Source of the DNA: Balanoglossus misakiensis
Lineage: Eukaryota > Hemichordata
DNA: 64,000 nucleotides
Reading direction: 5' to 3'
Assembly (NCBI GenBank): GCA_040954595.2
Contig: CM082576.2
Span: forward strand, 7,502,001 to 7,566,000
Below, one piece after another: positions 38,201 through 51,800 of this stretch; the stretch's first letter is position 1, and the number at the start of each line of letters is the position of its first letter. The notes beneath the pieces were generated by a model. That model was not told the origin of the DNA, made no database searches, and saw nothing but the letters and a program-made list of their open reading frames with translations. A program made the translations under genes and the position numbers.

Positions 38201-41200
38201 CATCAGCGAACTCAATGCAGACCAGCCAGGAGATGACGACAGAGAGTTCATCGAACTCTATGACGGTGGCCGGGGCAACAGTTTGCTGTCCTATCTCACT
38301 CTGGTGATGTACAACGGTGGTGGGTTGGATAGCTCGTACATGGCTGTGAATCTGGATGGGTACTCGACCAACTCTGATGGATATCTTGTCATTGGATCCA
38401 GTAATGTGCAGCCAGGTAAGAGAATCCACTCGGAATTTGAGTGATGATTTGCGCACCAGTTTGAGTTAAGAGTAAGTGTATCACAAGAAAATCATCCCAA
38501 TTTATAAAACAAACTTTCTAAATGAAATAACTTCACCAGCCCACTGGGATTTCAATCTATTTCAGCTGCAGATATTGTACTCAGTTCAGAGAATGGTGGC
38601 TTTCTGCAGAATGGACCAGACGCCATCGCCATATACCGCGCTCCGACCACAGCATTTCCGTACGGCACACCAGTTACTGATGTCAGTCTCCTAGATGCTT
38701 TGGTTTACAGCACCAATGACCAGGTGGATCAAGTTCTTCTCGACACACTCACACCAGGTCTGTGACAAGGGATGTTCATAATCATTCATCATCTCCATTT
38801 GCTAAGTTAAATTTAAGGCTTGGATGCATTTTTCATATTGTATTCTGAAAGGCCACTTAAGAAAACTTGTTTAATTCAAGTAGTGGAAGAATTATATTTA
38901 GTGGAGGGCGTGTGTGCAGATATAAGATGTATGTTTGTTGTGTCTGCCTTTCTTCACAGGGGGAAATCAAGTCAAAGAAACTGCAGATGCCACTGGTAAT
39001 GATCAGAGTATCAGTCGTTGTTATGGCAACACGAGGTTCGACACATCAAGCTATATACTGGCTGCTCCAACGCCAAAGGCCAACAACAGCTGTCCAAGCC
39101 CTCCTCCTCCAGCTGAAGGTGAATAACTTGCATCATTGTAGGCCCTATGCTTGTATTGAGAGATTGTATCTATTAATACTCTGTGTACATTGGAATTGGC
39201 CAATTAGGGTGCAAAGTTCATTTCATTTCTGAATTTGCCTACAAGCATCTATCTTATGTTTCCATAGTGTATCATCAGTACTGTTGAAAGGGTGAATCAT
39301 CTTGAACAATCATCAGGCATTAGGGTGGGGTTCCATTTGTACAAGGATTAAACTACTCATCAAAGCAAACATCCTTAAGAATGTGTGAATACAAGAAAGA
39401 AGAGATAATGATATCACTTAATGTTTAATATTTTGAGACGTACATCTCTGTATTGATCAAGAGATATGATTTGTTATCTGTTCTTGGCCAGACATTATCA
39501 TCAACGAGTTGAACGCTGACAGCCCAGCTACAGACACGCATGAATTCATAGAACTCTACGACAAGGGCGTTGGCAATACTCCATTGGATGGACTCATTCT
39601 TGTATTCTTCAACGGTGCTGATGATGATAAGTCATACTTTGAACTGGACCTCAATGGTTACAAGTAAGTTACCTTTGATTTTGCTAGTGAGAAAAGAAAT
39701 AACTTTATTTTCAATGACAGATGCACGACAGTTATAATGTATGGCAGATCAGTAAATTAAAAGAAATCGTTTATTATTTTTTTTTTCAGGACCAACAGCA
39801 ATGGATACTTTGTCATCGGAAGTGACAATGTTGTACCACAACCGGACATCATAGTTGACTTCAGCTTTCTTCAGAATGGCCCGGATGCAGCCGTCTTGTA
39901 CAATGCCAACCTTGCAGACTTTCCTCGCGGCACCATGGCAACCAGTGACAACATGGTGGATTGTATCGTCTATGGCACCAATGATGACCAGGACGAAACT
40001 CTCATAGCGATCCTTGCCCCTGGACAGATCCAAGTGAACGAGAATGACGGTCATCTCAGTCAAGATGAGTCTCTGTCCAGATGTCTGTCAGATGATGTGG
40101 TCAATTTGTTTGCATACATCGTCTCAGAGCCCACTCCAGGTAAATTCATGTCCTTTCCACAGGGTTCGTATTCTCCTGGAAACTCTTGGACTTTTGAATT
40201 ACTCTGGGTGTATGTACTTTGATCTTATAGCACATTTGTATTCGTGAAGACAAAAACAAAAAAACAAGAGGAAAACAGCAGCAGTTATTTCTATCACTGG
40301 GGGCGTTGCATGTGGGTATTTTGACTTTGAGGATCCACTAGATCAGGATACGTATTTCCACTTTAGCTTCAGGATCACTTGAGAAAAAGTCACAAACAAG
40401 AAAACCTCGTCAAGTCGTCAGGATGTAGGATTAAAACTATTTAGTCAAAAGGAATGTACACATGTTAATCTTTCCTTTCACAGGATCAGCAAACAACTGC
40501 ACCCTGTCGACTATTGTGATCAATGAACTGAATGTTGATCAGCCTGGCGTAGATGAGAAGGAGTTCATAGAGTTGTACGATGGTGGCAGAGGCTACACCT
40601 CCCTGGATTCGCTGATTGTGGTCTTGTTCAATGGACAGGACAATGACAAGTCCTACAGCACCATTCCACTGCAGAATTACAGAACCGATGGGTGAGGTTT
40701 TTTTGGCACGTGTGCCACTCACTAAAAATTTGCAGTTGGCTATACTAACCAGTACATGTATTTAAATTTGCATAGGTAACCGTTTACACATGTACCTTGA
40801 AATGTACAATATGTATTCTATATACAATTCTAATACAGTGGCCCTTGTGCTGTGGTCAACTTGCAGTGATGGTTACTTCGTCATTGGCGCTGAAGGAGTT
40901 ACTGACTACGTTGACATCATAATCGATGCTGACAATGGGTTCCTGCAGAATGGGGCGGATGCCATCGCTGTCTATCGCGACGACCCCAGGAACTTTCCGG
41001 ATGGCACCCTACCAACCCAGGAAAACTTGGTGGATGCCCTGGTCTATGGAACATCAGACAACAGGGACGACTCTCTGGTGGATGCTCTGTTGCCCGGGCA
41101 ACACCAAGTTGACGAGAGTGCGGATTTCATGGACGGAGACGAGAGCATAAGCCGCTGTATCTGTTGTGAGGCGTTACAGGCATCTGCGTTCGGACTGGGT

Positions 41201-44078
41201 CACCCTTCCCCCAGGGGTGCCAACAACTGCACTGCTGATGATGTCTACACCCCACCCCCGCCAGTGACGGTTAAAACCACTCCCCCGCCCAGCTTACCCC
41301 CGGTGGTCATCAACGAAGTCAACCCGGACAACCCAAGCTACGACACCAGGGAGTTCATCGAACTCTACGGACCAGCGGGAACGGATCTCAGCAACCTGGT
41401 AGTGGTCTTGTACAACGGCAACTTGGACCCTCCGACCTCTTACTACGCAGTTGGACTCGAAGGGCAGCAGCTAGATACTTTCGGCTTCCTGGTGATCGGC
41501 TCCGTCAACATGAGCCCCCCTCCGGACGTCTCGCTGCCGGATCAGGACTCCGGAATTATCCAGAACGGAGCTGATGCAGTTGCTCTGTACATGGCCACAG
41601 TGAAGGACTTCCCCAATGGTACTCCAGTCACCGACAAGAATCTGATAGATGCACTGGTTTATACAAACGACAGAACCAAAACGAGTCAGGCACTCTTGGA
41701 TGTGTTGACACCAAACTATGACATATTTGTTGAAGATGACAGGTATGTGGATGTTCATTATTTCATTTTGTGTCTCATATTGCCCCTGATGGTTTAGTGA
41801 TCATTTTACATTTTAATTTATTCTTTAGGGCAAATGGGAATAACTTGGCATAAAATTTACAGCTAGGACTTATCCATTTCATATTAATGATCATGATTGA
41901 TATGCAGCCAATAATAGCGGTAGATGAAACCCATAATTCAAACAAAAAGGGATAGGACAACACCTTACCCCGTTGTACATAAAATAGCCATAGAAATGTG
42001 CATATTCCTAACTTTGTGCTGCTACATGCATCATGTTTCTTCTCCATAGTGTACGATGTCCTCAGGACACTTACGGTTGTCAACAGGTGACATTCTATTC
42101 CAGAGTAGGTCTATTAGTATTAACTCACTTTAAAACTGAGTCAATTATCTCACTGACTTTTAGTCTAGTACCTGGCCCTACATACGCCTTGGCATTAGAC
42201 TAACTGACTCTCAACAGTAATATAATTATTCATGACCTTTAAAAATACTGTAAGGATGACACAATATACTGTACATGTGCACTTAAGTCAATTTAGAGTC
42301 TTCTATGAAGTGGAAATGTCTGTAAATTTAGTGATAATTCCAGGGCTGGGTGTGTACTCATCACGCCCCTTGTTTTCACCCCACAGCTGGCACGGCACAC
42401 AGGACGAATCCATCAGCAGATGCAGTTGCTGTGACAACAGGACCCCGGGGGTGTACGCCCTCTCCTTCCCCAGTCCCGGAACGCAGAACAACTGCCCGAG
42501 CGAGGATTACGCTCGGGACATCCAGATGAGACTCGTAGACGCTGACTGCGAGACGTGGCTGGCTGATGACAGGTACATGAATGCGTTGATCGATGAGATC
42601 GTTGCTGGCGTAGAGGAAGGATGCCAGTGTGGGTTTACTCCGGTCTACTTGCAAGGTGAGCTCATATCAATATGCGTCTTGTTTTGGTTGACATGTGTGA
42701 TGATAGATGATAATTTCTGCTAACATTATGAAGATTATACCCCAAAAACAGGTATCAATATAATTGTCTCCTTTGTAATTCACATGTATTGTTCAACCAA
42801 CAGTATTTTTTCTAGAAGAATAGGTAATTTACATAACAATTATCTTTTAATATTGCCATTGGGATTATTGATGATTGCTTTATATCAGACCAATAGTAAT
42901 CTTGCAGGTGAAAGTCCCATATGACTGGGACGGGTAAATTGAATTTGGTATCAAATTTGGTAAGCCCTTATCAATTATCCTTGCATTGTTCCCATCCTCA
43001 CTGTTCCTTCTTTCCTGGGAAGGTAGGAATATGGAAAGGGAAAGTGACAGGGACTTGTCTGATTTTTCGGTTGTTGTGCAATCAGTGAAGTGTGTGTGAG
43101 GAATGAGAAGGACTGACAATTCTGTGTTGCTTCTGTTTTTAAGACTCCAAGGTGTTCTGTGGCAGTGTGGTGTACCAAGCCACCATGCTTGCCATGAACG
43201 AGGAACAGCGGGCGTACCTAGTCAACAACTACACACGGTACATCACTGAGACAGAGGAAGTTGAGATACTGGGTGAAAGGTACGCAGTGGACAACCAGTG
43301 TGTTTGGGACTGTGTGCCTGATCCTGAGGCTGTATCTCAAGGTAAATAAAATCAATGTTGGTTATTGCACTTGTGGAAATACATTCAGTCATGAGTATTA
43401 AAGTCAGGAAAAATATCGAGATATTGTACCGCAGTGAGAACAATTTTGCTCAGACAGGCACAAACTGGTTTCATATTTTTTTTTCCTGTCTCAGGTTTGT
43501 CTGGTGGGGCCATCGCAGGTATTGTGATAGGTGTACTGGTGGCTGTGGTCCTGGTGCTAGCCATTGCGGTCTTTGTCATCAAGAGAAGGAAAGATGGGTC
43601 AGTTTGAGTTCATTTGAATAGGACACTTCTGTGAGACCTGAGTGACCTTCGTTCCGTCCTGGTGTTTTGTTGGTATGACATCAGACATTGAACAGCTTAT
43701 TTCTCTCAAGAGTGATGGATACCCCATGAGAAAGCAATGCTTTGTGTGCATTTCTAAGCTCTGCTACCTGATGGATTTGCTGTTGAGTTGCATGTAGTTG
43801 TATGATCCTCGGGGGGTTTGAGTGAATCTAATATAAAGTCCACAGACCGTCGAGGATAATAAAACATCCTGGTAATTGCGGAGGGCCGTGACCTTGACTA
43901 TTCATTCTTTTGTGCGCCATTAAGGAAGAATATTATCTTTATTTTCAGCTATGACAGGTATGCGTTTGACGACGGCTTCAAGATATCCAATGCCTGTGAG
44001 CTGGACAGCATAGCAGGAGGTGGAAACATGCAAAGCTTTGACAATCCAGCCTATGAGTTTGGCAACTCCAAGTACTAG
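29298..44078 (+). CDS. Giant LTD-repeat single-pass membrane protein
   Basis: Eighteen coding exons give 3309 aa: 29298-34786, 35078-35228, 35549-35705, 35925-36139, 36460-36994, 37129-37266, 37576-37805, 38058-38415, 38566-38757, 38960-39118, 39492-39663, 39790-40139, 40484-40691, 40867-41742, 42387-42655, 43144-43341, 43495-43597 and 43949-44078. A signal peptide (TITLLMVAFALLAPRTCHT) precedes about 16 tandem domains of ~180-195 residues. Each reads VLLNELNADNPGTD, EYIELYN, LENYVVVLYNG, GFYVIGS, IIQNGIDAVALYFG, LVDAIVYD, LTPGQ, then DESLSRC and a second Cys. This is the lamin-tail-domain (LTD) pattern, an immunoglobulin-like beta fold also found in bacterial secreted proteins. Pro/Thr-rich linkers interrupt some domains. 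A juxtamembrane region with several Cys, one helix (GIVIGVLVAVVLVLAIAVFV), a KRRK stop-transfer and a ~45-residue tail with FDNPAYEF follow. I infer an adhesion or recognition receptor; the ligand is unknown. Confidence 0.82.
29391..32900 (+). repeat. Three tandem ~1.15-kb coding blocks (two LTD domains each)
   Basis: The block opening gtgctcctcaatgaactcaa starts at 29391, 30546 and 31698, giving spacings of 1155 and 1152 bases (385 and 384 codons). A more divergent continuation begins at 32901. Each block encodes an LNADNPGTD-type domain followed by an LNSDNPGTDQ-type domain. The blocks differ by scattered, mostly synonymous substitutions, so they are recent duplications or are kept alike by gene conversion. 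Confidence 0.95.
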
Positions 44079-46763
44079 AATGTTGTTATGGTGTGAAGAC
44101 AATCCTGCAATCAAATATATGAGAGCTCAAGCTGCCATGGATACACTGTTCCTTCTGGGATTCTTGTCTCCGTAGGTGAAACCCAGAATATGAATGAACT
44201 CTGTGGTACAAAAACATCCATGTGGGTAAATGATTATTAAAAAAAAATAATGCTACCTCATCAATCTTTCAGACCCCCCTCCAGGATATCCAATGGTCCA
44301 ACCCTTTGGAAAAAAAATATCAGGGTGGGGCATAAGTGTTCTCAATGCTGAATATAAGAATAAGTAAAATTACAAATGTGTTATAATCCCATATCTCAGC
44401 ATTCTACACAGGTGATCTTTCATATTCAGATTGAGTCAGGGGTTCCTCTTCAAATTACCCAAAATCGAATGCTTGAGATTAGAGCGAAGATTCAATTAAA
44501 TCACAGAGCACAGGAGCGGAAAGTAGAGATTATATCTCTGGATTATGTTAATCTGTAGAAGTATGGCAGACCCTAGCGTAGTCTTACCTCGATAAAGTCA
44601 TATGGTTACTTGATATCAGGGTAGCTCCCATTGTTGTCTAACACCCACTTTCTCAAACATTAACACTCACTTTCACGAAATCATGCAGTTGATGAGTAAT
44701 TGCACTTTTCATGCTGGACCTCAACAACTGCAACTTCAAGATCTATTGTTTCTTAGATTGTATATGTTTCGAACAACAATGGATTAGTGTGCAAAAATTT
44801 ACAGAGAAAGTTTAACCTCAATACTGAACAAGTTAACTTTCACATTCACCTCCACATATCGAACTTTGCAGGGAACACATTCATCACAATGTCTTCCTTG
44901 TCACACAAGATGATAAAGTTAATTAATGTTAGTTAGCAGTTTCATGAAAGCCGTCCATATGTCATGGCAGATCTTGATGAGCCCATCCATCATAAAATTC
45001 CACAGAGAAAGAAGTGAACCACAATGATACACATCATAACATTGCATAATTTACTTGGCAGGCATCCCTGGGTTAATTACTATGGTATATTTGTATTAAT
45101 TGCAAGATGCAATTGCATATGTATTGTTCCAGGTAACCATGCAAACCATCCTCAAGCCTTGTGATTGACAACATTTCCGTTATGTCATTATGTGACATGT
45201 ACTGGGCTTTGTTCATTGAATAATAGCAATTCATAATATGCAATATCTTTCTTTCAATGCACGAAAAAGTAATCAATCCTCCCAAACTGTCAGGGAATCA
45301 GTTTATTTTCTCAGGTCAATATACAACAGCATTATGGGAGGGGGGGGGGGATAATGGCATAAGCATGTACTATAACATTGGAGTAAACTTAACAGAAATA
45401 ACCACTGGTTACTAGGAGTAAATTGTAAAACAATTGAATTGATCCATGTTTTTATGTATCTGAACATGTTATTGTCGTTGTTATTTTAGTTAACATTTTA
45501 AAGCCAAATTTTTTAATAATTATTTTGAATGATTGCACATACCTCTACAATCATGCATTTTTGTACCAGTAAGTTAATCTTTGTAGCTAGCTGTATGTGG
45601 GTTTTTTTTTTTAAATCCTGTTTTGTAATTGCAAAATTGGTTTGCAGAGTATGGTAATATACCGGTATATAAGGTGCAATATTGATGTAATTTCAGGTGT
45701 AATTTCAGTACTATTTAACTAATAGAGTCTTCTAATATTTTTTACAACTGTAGCAACAATACACAAGATGATAAAGTTTTTACTCTGCGACCTACTGGCC
45801 TCTTTTTCACGTCATCTCGGAAGGGCGCCCTCTTTACAAAAAAAAGTGTATTCTCAGGGGTAAAAGGTTCTTTACATTAATTTTCTCAGCAGAAAAATAA
45901 TGCATTAAACTTTTTCTTAAGAATTAGCATACTTCAAACCTCCATTCCCATGGCATGCCTACCAGAAATGTGTAGTTCCTTACAAACACCCGTGCCCTCT
46001 TCCTTCCTGCATTTAACACAAACAGCAAAATAAAATCAGATGATATCAAGTTCTCAGATCCTGTGAATTCTTGTATCCTGTGGAAATAACTGAAACTGTT
46101 GAAGCTTGGTTCCTGGACTTTCTTATCTGAACGGAATTTATGTGATTTCAAAATTTTGTTAATATGTTCCATGATTCATGTAGGACATATCACATTATTT
46201 CATTAAATGAAAGTAAACTGATCGATTGAATGGTGCTCATTATTTTATTACAGAACACTTTTAGCGTATTATAAGTATATGTTGCTAGACAGTATTAATG
46301 GGAATGCAAATTACCTCAAATCCTGATATGTTTGAAGTTCTGATGTGCAGTTTTCATACCTGTCATATTTGAGTTTTCGCCTTTTCCTTCCAAAAATACC
46401 ATACTGCTATCAGAATCATTGTATCAGAATAACCTACACAGTGTATACATTATTAATGTATAATAAGATTATATTGACTATAAATCTTTTTTTGATCAAG
46501 TGAATTTTACATACAGTACTATTTATAATGTATTAGAGAAACTGCTTTAACAGTGCAATTTGAAATAAAATTTGATAATTTTACACTGCAGTGTACTGTG
46601 TGTTATGTTGGAACACTGCGGTATGGAATATGCAGTATTTTGAGCCGGTTGACACTAAGGGGTGTGTCATTAAAAGTTTGTTTTGCAGTTGTTGCTTGGG
46701 TTTGTTCGAAAGTTTTGTTATACAAAAGCAAAGCAAAGAAGAAGACGAAGCAAATGAAATAAA
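44079..46763 (+). other. Probable 3' UTR of the LTD-repeat gene
   Basis: About 2.7 kb without supported exons follows the stop codon. An ATTAAA-like stretch before an A-run near 44230 and an AATAAA at 46758-46763 are both candidate 3' ends. The AATAAA would give a 2.7-kb UTR. Confidence 0.4.
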
Positions 46764-47884
46764 GCATTTATAACACTGGCTTTTTTCAATTTATTTTATT
46801 CTATTTAAAAAAAATCTGTAATACATAATAATTTATTTGATAACAATTCTTCTGGCAACAATGCTTCTATAACTGTGTAAACATGATCGGGGGCGGGGGA
46901 AACGTCATGCAATCCGCCCCTGAAATTGACTTCCTTCTCAATGATACAAGTAATTAATCTTGAAAAAAATTGAACAAAACTGAACGCATGATAGTTGTAC
47001 CACGAGTCGAGTCAGCTTCCGGGATCCAAGACTATTTTCGGGTAGGGGGTGTTGAGTAGGTGTATGCGTCCGGTTTTGATGTACGTCATCGACACGGTTT
47101 ATCAACACCGGACTTGTTTTTATCGCTATTTGCATTTAACTGTGACAAGTCACCTGTGGAGTCACCTGGTCGCAATCATCTGAGCAGACCAGGTGTTATT
47201 ATCATAATTTATGTTGATTGAACTGCTCATGCGCATTGCGATCATACGTTATTGTTACCGACAGCGGAGCGTTAGCTTGCTAACGGGATACCATCGTGGA
47301 CTGATTTTATTTCGTTTTCTGCCGGTGGAACAAGATTTTCGGAATTCCGTCACCTCAGCGGACACTCGCACGCAAGGCAATTACTTGACACCTATCCTGT
47401 GACAAAAGACTGGGAGGCGTTGCCCTTTTACCGCGTAACAGTAACAAGTTTGATCGGCGTGCTGAGCAAGCCGAGTCGATACATATAACACACGGCTCCG
47501 TTCCAAGGCTATCATACACTCTTGATCAACCAAATATTTAAAGAAATTCGTCCAAATCTGTTATTTTATACTTTTATTTAACGAACTCTCCGAAGGATCG
47601 AATTTTAGGAAACCCCGGTGGTAAGTAGTAAATATTTTTATTCGGTAGTATGTGAAAAATAAAACCATTTCCTGTCTCAAGTGCGTCTACATTTACGGGT
47701 TCTCTGCCCTCAGTGTGTGTCGGTTGCATAGTCGGATACCGGTAGTCGCACGCGATGTGAGTCACCCTTACAAGGTTTCCCTCCATTCACACAGCTAGCA
47801 GCTTTCGATCGCGGCTAGTGTATCACACTGTTCTGTCAGAATTGTAGCGTGATCGGACAAAGTTGAACCAGCCAAGAAATCATA
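46764..47884 (+). other. Upstream region of the candidate 47885 gene
   Basis: No coding exon seen. The part from about 47220 to 47880 has more CpG than its surroundings, as at a promoter, and includes the short inverted repeat gttagc-tt-gctaac near 47270. Confidence 0.3.
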
Positions 47885-47961
47885 ATGGCGCGCGAGGTGC
47901 ACGTACCGAGTGGTACTGGAATAGAGGCGGTGGATAAATGCTACATCACCGATCGGTGCAG
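47885..47961 (+). CDS. Candidate first coding exon of a gene leaving the window
   Basis: ATG at 47885 opens a 25-codon frame (MAREVHVPSGTGIEAVDKCY, then ITDRC) that ends at a good donor, gtaagg, in phase 2. CpG content rises around it. I do not recognise the protein. An acceptor at 48086 would splice in phase to a frame ending LTGLLHPMTSS and a stop at about 48203, which would make a very short protein. Splicing to 53008 also stays open. The downstream gene structure is unresolved. Confidence 0.35.
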
Positions 47962-48429
47962 GTAAGGGTGGGTTTAAAATCATATCTGATGATGTCATGC
48001 TACTGGTAATGGCTGTTATGGCCGAACTGGACTGAGTCAGTGGTAAATAGGTGCGTCCCAGACGCTGGACGGGACTATACACTACAGTGTTCGATCACGT
48101 CCTCCTTCACAACTGCGGGCAAGATGGAAACTCCCTGAGGAGGAAGATGCTGAGGACAGTCCATCTCTGACCGGACTACTACATCCTATGACTTCTTCAT
48201 GAACTTCAACGCTTCACCTAGACGTAATCAGGTGTTTCAACCCAACAGACAGAACGCCATAGGCGTGTCTGTGTGCTCTTGTTTGAACTCGTCGCTGAGT
48301 CACCACCAGTCTTCGATACATATTTAATTCTGTGAACCCATCTATAGCACATAATTTGATTTTGTGTTTTCAGCTGGCCATCTGTTCCTAAGACGACCCT
48401 ACCCCCTCCCGTTTTCTGGTTCTGATTTA

Positions 48430-48523
48430 ACCCTTTCACCCCCATGATTTCCCTATAGAGGTCCAACTTCACCATTGAAAATAATGGATTTGGACCGGGA
48501 CCAAACCATGGCGGTGGAAGGGT
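48430..48523. mobile_element. MITE-like 94-bp element
   Basis: ACCCTTTCACCCCCATG at the left end and CATGGCGGTGGAAGGGT at the right end are imperfect reverse complements (15 of 17). The palindromy continues into the flanks (ttta...aaat). Inside lies gaaaataatggatttggacc. There is no coding capacity. A degenerate relative lies near 58325. Confidence 0.6.
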
Positions 48524-48812
48524 AAATACAACGATCCATAGAATGTGTCAGGATTTGGGGCTGAGAATTATAGGAACTGTGGTTCAAGTTCTTTATATCC
48601 GATTTCACAGTTTCATATGACTGGCTGATATTATGGCAGGAATTGGTTTCTATTTATACGGTGTGACCTCTGTCTTGTGATATGATACCCCTGCATTACA
48701 TGTACATGTAAAATTGTCTTGAGGCGTGACATCCCAATGATGTCTGTGGTACATCCATGGGTATCTCTTTACATGTTTGCAGCATAAGAAATTATCAATG
48801 TCTATATTTAGA

Positions 48813-48845
48813 TTTTTTTTTTTTTTTTTTTTGGGGGGGGGGGGG
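48813..48845. repeat. poly-T/poly-G run
   Basis: Twenty T followed by thirteen G. Length is unreliable in any assembly. Confidence 0.95.
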
Positions 48846-51800
48846 TCGTGGATATCATGATCCAGGTAGTTGATTGGGGCCGATGGGAGGCCAATGTGGT
48901 ATCATGTACATTGTAATTGTGACATTTAGTTGGAGTTCCAATTTTCATTCTTCATCAAACATTCTTCTTGAAACGTCTAATTTCATGCACAGATACATAC
49001 ACAAATATCTGAAACATGTCAATGTTGTGTCTGTAGGTCATTTGAAAACAGCAGTGCACATAAACATGTCACACATCCACAGAACTGAATTTATGATGTA
49101 GGGCTTCATGAACTTCAGGCTGGTGGTGTACAATGTATTTATTTACACTCTGTGTCTCTCAGTCTCAGACATATGTCTCTCATTTACAGACAGAGACTGT
49201 ATGAATCTTGGCTAAATGCATGTACATACATATATGGCGATAGTGCTATGGCATAAGAACATTAACTAAATTTAGCCATGAAATATATATTTTTTTATGA
49301 TCTCATTACATTTTGTATCCAGCCAAACTGAGATGTTGTCTGAAAACTGAAACAGTTTTAAATACGTGTATACACGTCCATGTCATGTATTGTATTGCTG
49401 TGACCTGACATAAACAGATTGTGGAATGTCTAGGTCACCTCAAAACAATAGGGTTCTTGTTAGTGCCAGAGTAATGCGCCATTAATCAATTTTACATGTA
49501 ACTCATTAATATCCCCATTCATTTGAACCATCAGATTCAGAGGAATGTTGTTGTTATAATGTGTCTTCCTGAAGGTGGCAGCATACCTTGACAATGTTCA
49601 AACACATTTGTCAGTGCGCAGTTATGTGTGCAATGATATGATATTCCAGATAACTTAATAAAGTTGACAGTAATAGATGTAAAAGTAAGTGCATCATAAC
49701 AAAGAATGTGTTCACAATGCTTAATGTGTGTTCTGACCTGCTGGGAACATCATTGAAGAGATCTTGTGAGTAGCCTTGGCTGTGTCACGTTGAGTTAGTT
49801 TGACAGTATAATTAACCTACCTAAAACACTGTCCCACGATTTACTGAGGTGTCTGATTTTATTGCTTGTGTGAAAGCAACTGGAAAATGTGTTTTGGATG
49901 GACAGGTTTTCAGATTATACAGAGCATTGTACATGTAACTACAGAGGAAATGACCCGGTAGTGTCATTTTTTCGTATATTGGACAGCCTTCTACCTCCAT
50001 TACTGGTACAATGTAAAAATGAAGCAAAATATTATAATTTTCTACTGGTTTTAATTTTATTTTTACAGACTTTACAAAGTTATTTGTGACATCTAAAACT
50101 TGTGGCAGTTAAATCACGACACATGTGCTGTTCATGTCTCTTGTCGAGTGATTCAAGAGGTCAGTGTGCTACATGTAGAGTGCCACTCATTTGCCAGTGA
50201 GATTAATTCTTCCCCTAGACCCGCAGAGATGGAAACAGTGCTTTGCACGAAAATGTCAGCTGTCTGCAGCTGTTCGACTGCTAAAGATTATAACTTAATA
50301 AATGTGCATTGAGATGACACATGTAGTGGTATGTTTTATTTCAATGGTTGCACAAATGAAATGTCGAATGAAATGTACACATACCAAAGAAATTTCTGGG
50401 GTTACATGTAGACTTGGTTGCCTTGTGTTTGATGTGCCCCCAAAACAACCCCCACATCCACCCCACCCACCCCTAGTCACTGCCTAATGCAGTAGTCGGA
50501 TTCTTGTGTATATATGTCAAATGTTATCTGCAGACGAGCAGGCCACGCAACCGAATCCTTCCTTCCAGCGTTTACATCCACTGTGGTCCCAAAATAGAAA
50601 TGGGGAGCAAATTCTGATAACATTCAAGGCCACCCATTCTTCCTGACCCGTGCGAGTGTGTGTTATTTGTGAAAATCGTTCGATTTGTGCTACTGTTTGA
50701 GGTCTCATATCAGCCCCAGTCTTTGATATCAAAATTTTGTTTTTGGATTTTTTTTGCTGCTTGTCTTATATAAAGAGGACTATCAGCTCAGTTCCTAAGC
50801 ATAGCAGTTCATGGCAAAAGCCTGCACTACTGTCATAATTTTGAAATGCACAAGGTGATGTCTTAAAACCTTCTCCACTCTTTGTCGTAGGATGTTGTGG
50901 GAAGTTTAAGTGGGATGTGTTTGTCAGACACTGAGCTTTCAAAACAGTATTGTCAAGTAAATGTTCTGGGGGACAAAAAGAATTTCACGGTTGACCTCTG
51001 TTAAACTCAGAAGGCCACAGGAAAATAGAATGACCTTTAACCTTAGGGTCACAGGAAGAAGGCAGCAATGACATAGGGCCACACTGTATGAAGACTTTAA
51101 TATAAATTAATGCAGGGGGTGTCGACAGTGGCCTTTCGTGATTTCACCCACATATTCACTGAACCAGTAAGGTACGTAATTTCACACTGTGTACATGAAA
51201 CAACCCTTAACTCTCAGAGATTCTGCAAATACAGCATCTATGTGTTGTGACAAATATTCAGGGGATTGGATTGGACCAAGCTGATTTTTTTTCCTTGAGC
51301 GGACAGGATTCCATTTCAAGGTTTTCTAAGTTATAACTATCTATTCATGAGAAGGGTACAGCAGGCATCATGTTTCTGTAATATCTTCCCTTTTTACCCG
51401 GCAGCTGGAGAAAGCCGAACTGCTGGGTAAAAAAACTGCATGTCCAGAATTCATTGTACAAAATGTTATGCAGGAGGAGTGACATCATAATTCATAATTT
51501 ATTTAACATGATTGTAATCATCGATAAATATTTTAGACATCCATTAATATTTCAGAGTATACATGTATGCACATTGGAAACCTGATAACTTGAAGGTTGA
51601 TGTTTTAAATCCTTAACATAACCTCATGGCTTCATCACTCCGAAATTGGACAGGAGAGATGTGCGGAAATGACAAAAGAAGTTATTTGTGTATTAAAACA
51701 TGGCCACTCTTTATGGAGTGACCATGGTTCATTGGATCTGTCTGTTTTGTGCAGTTAGTGTCCTTGATGCTGGCAGATACACCAGTTGTCATTTGTATTG

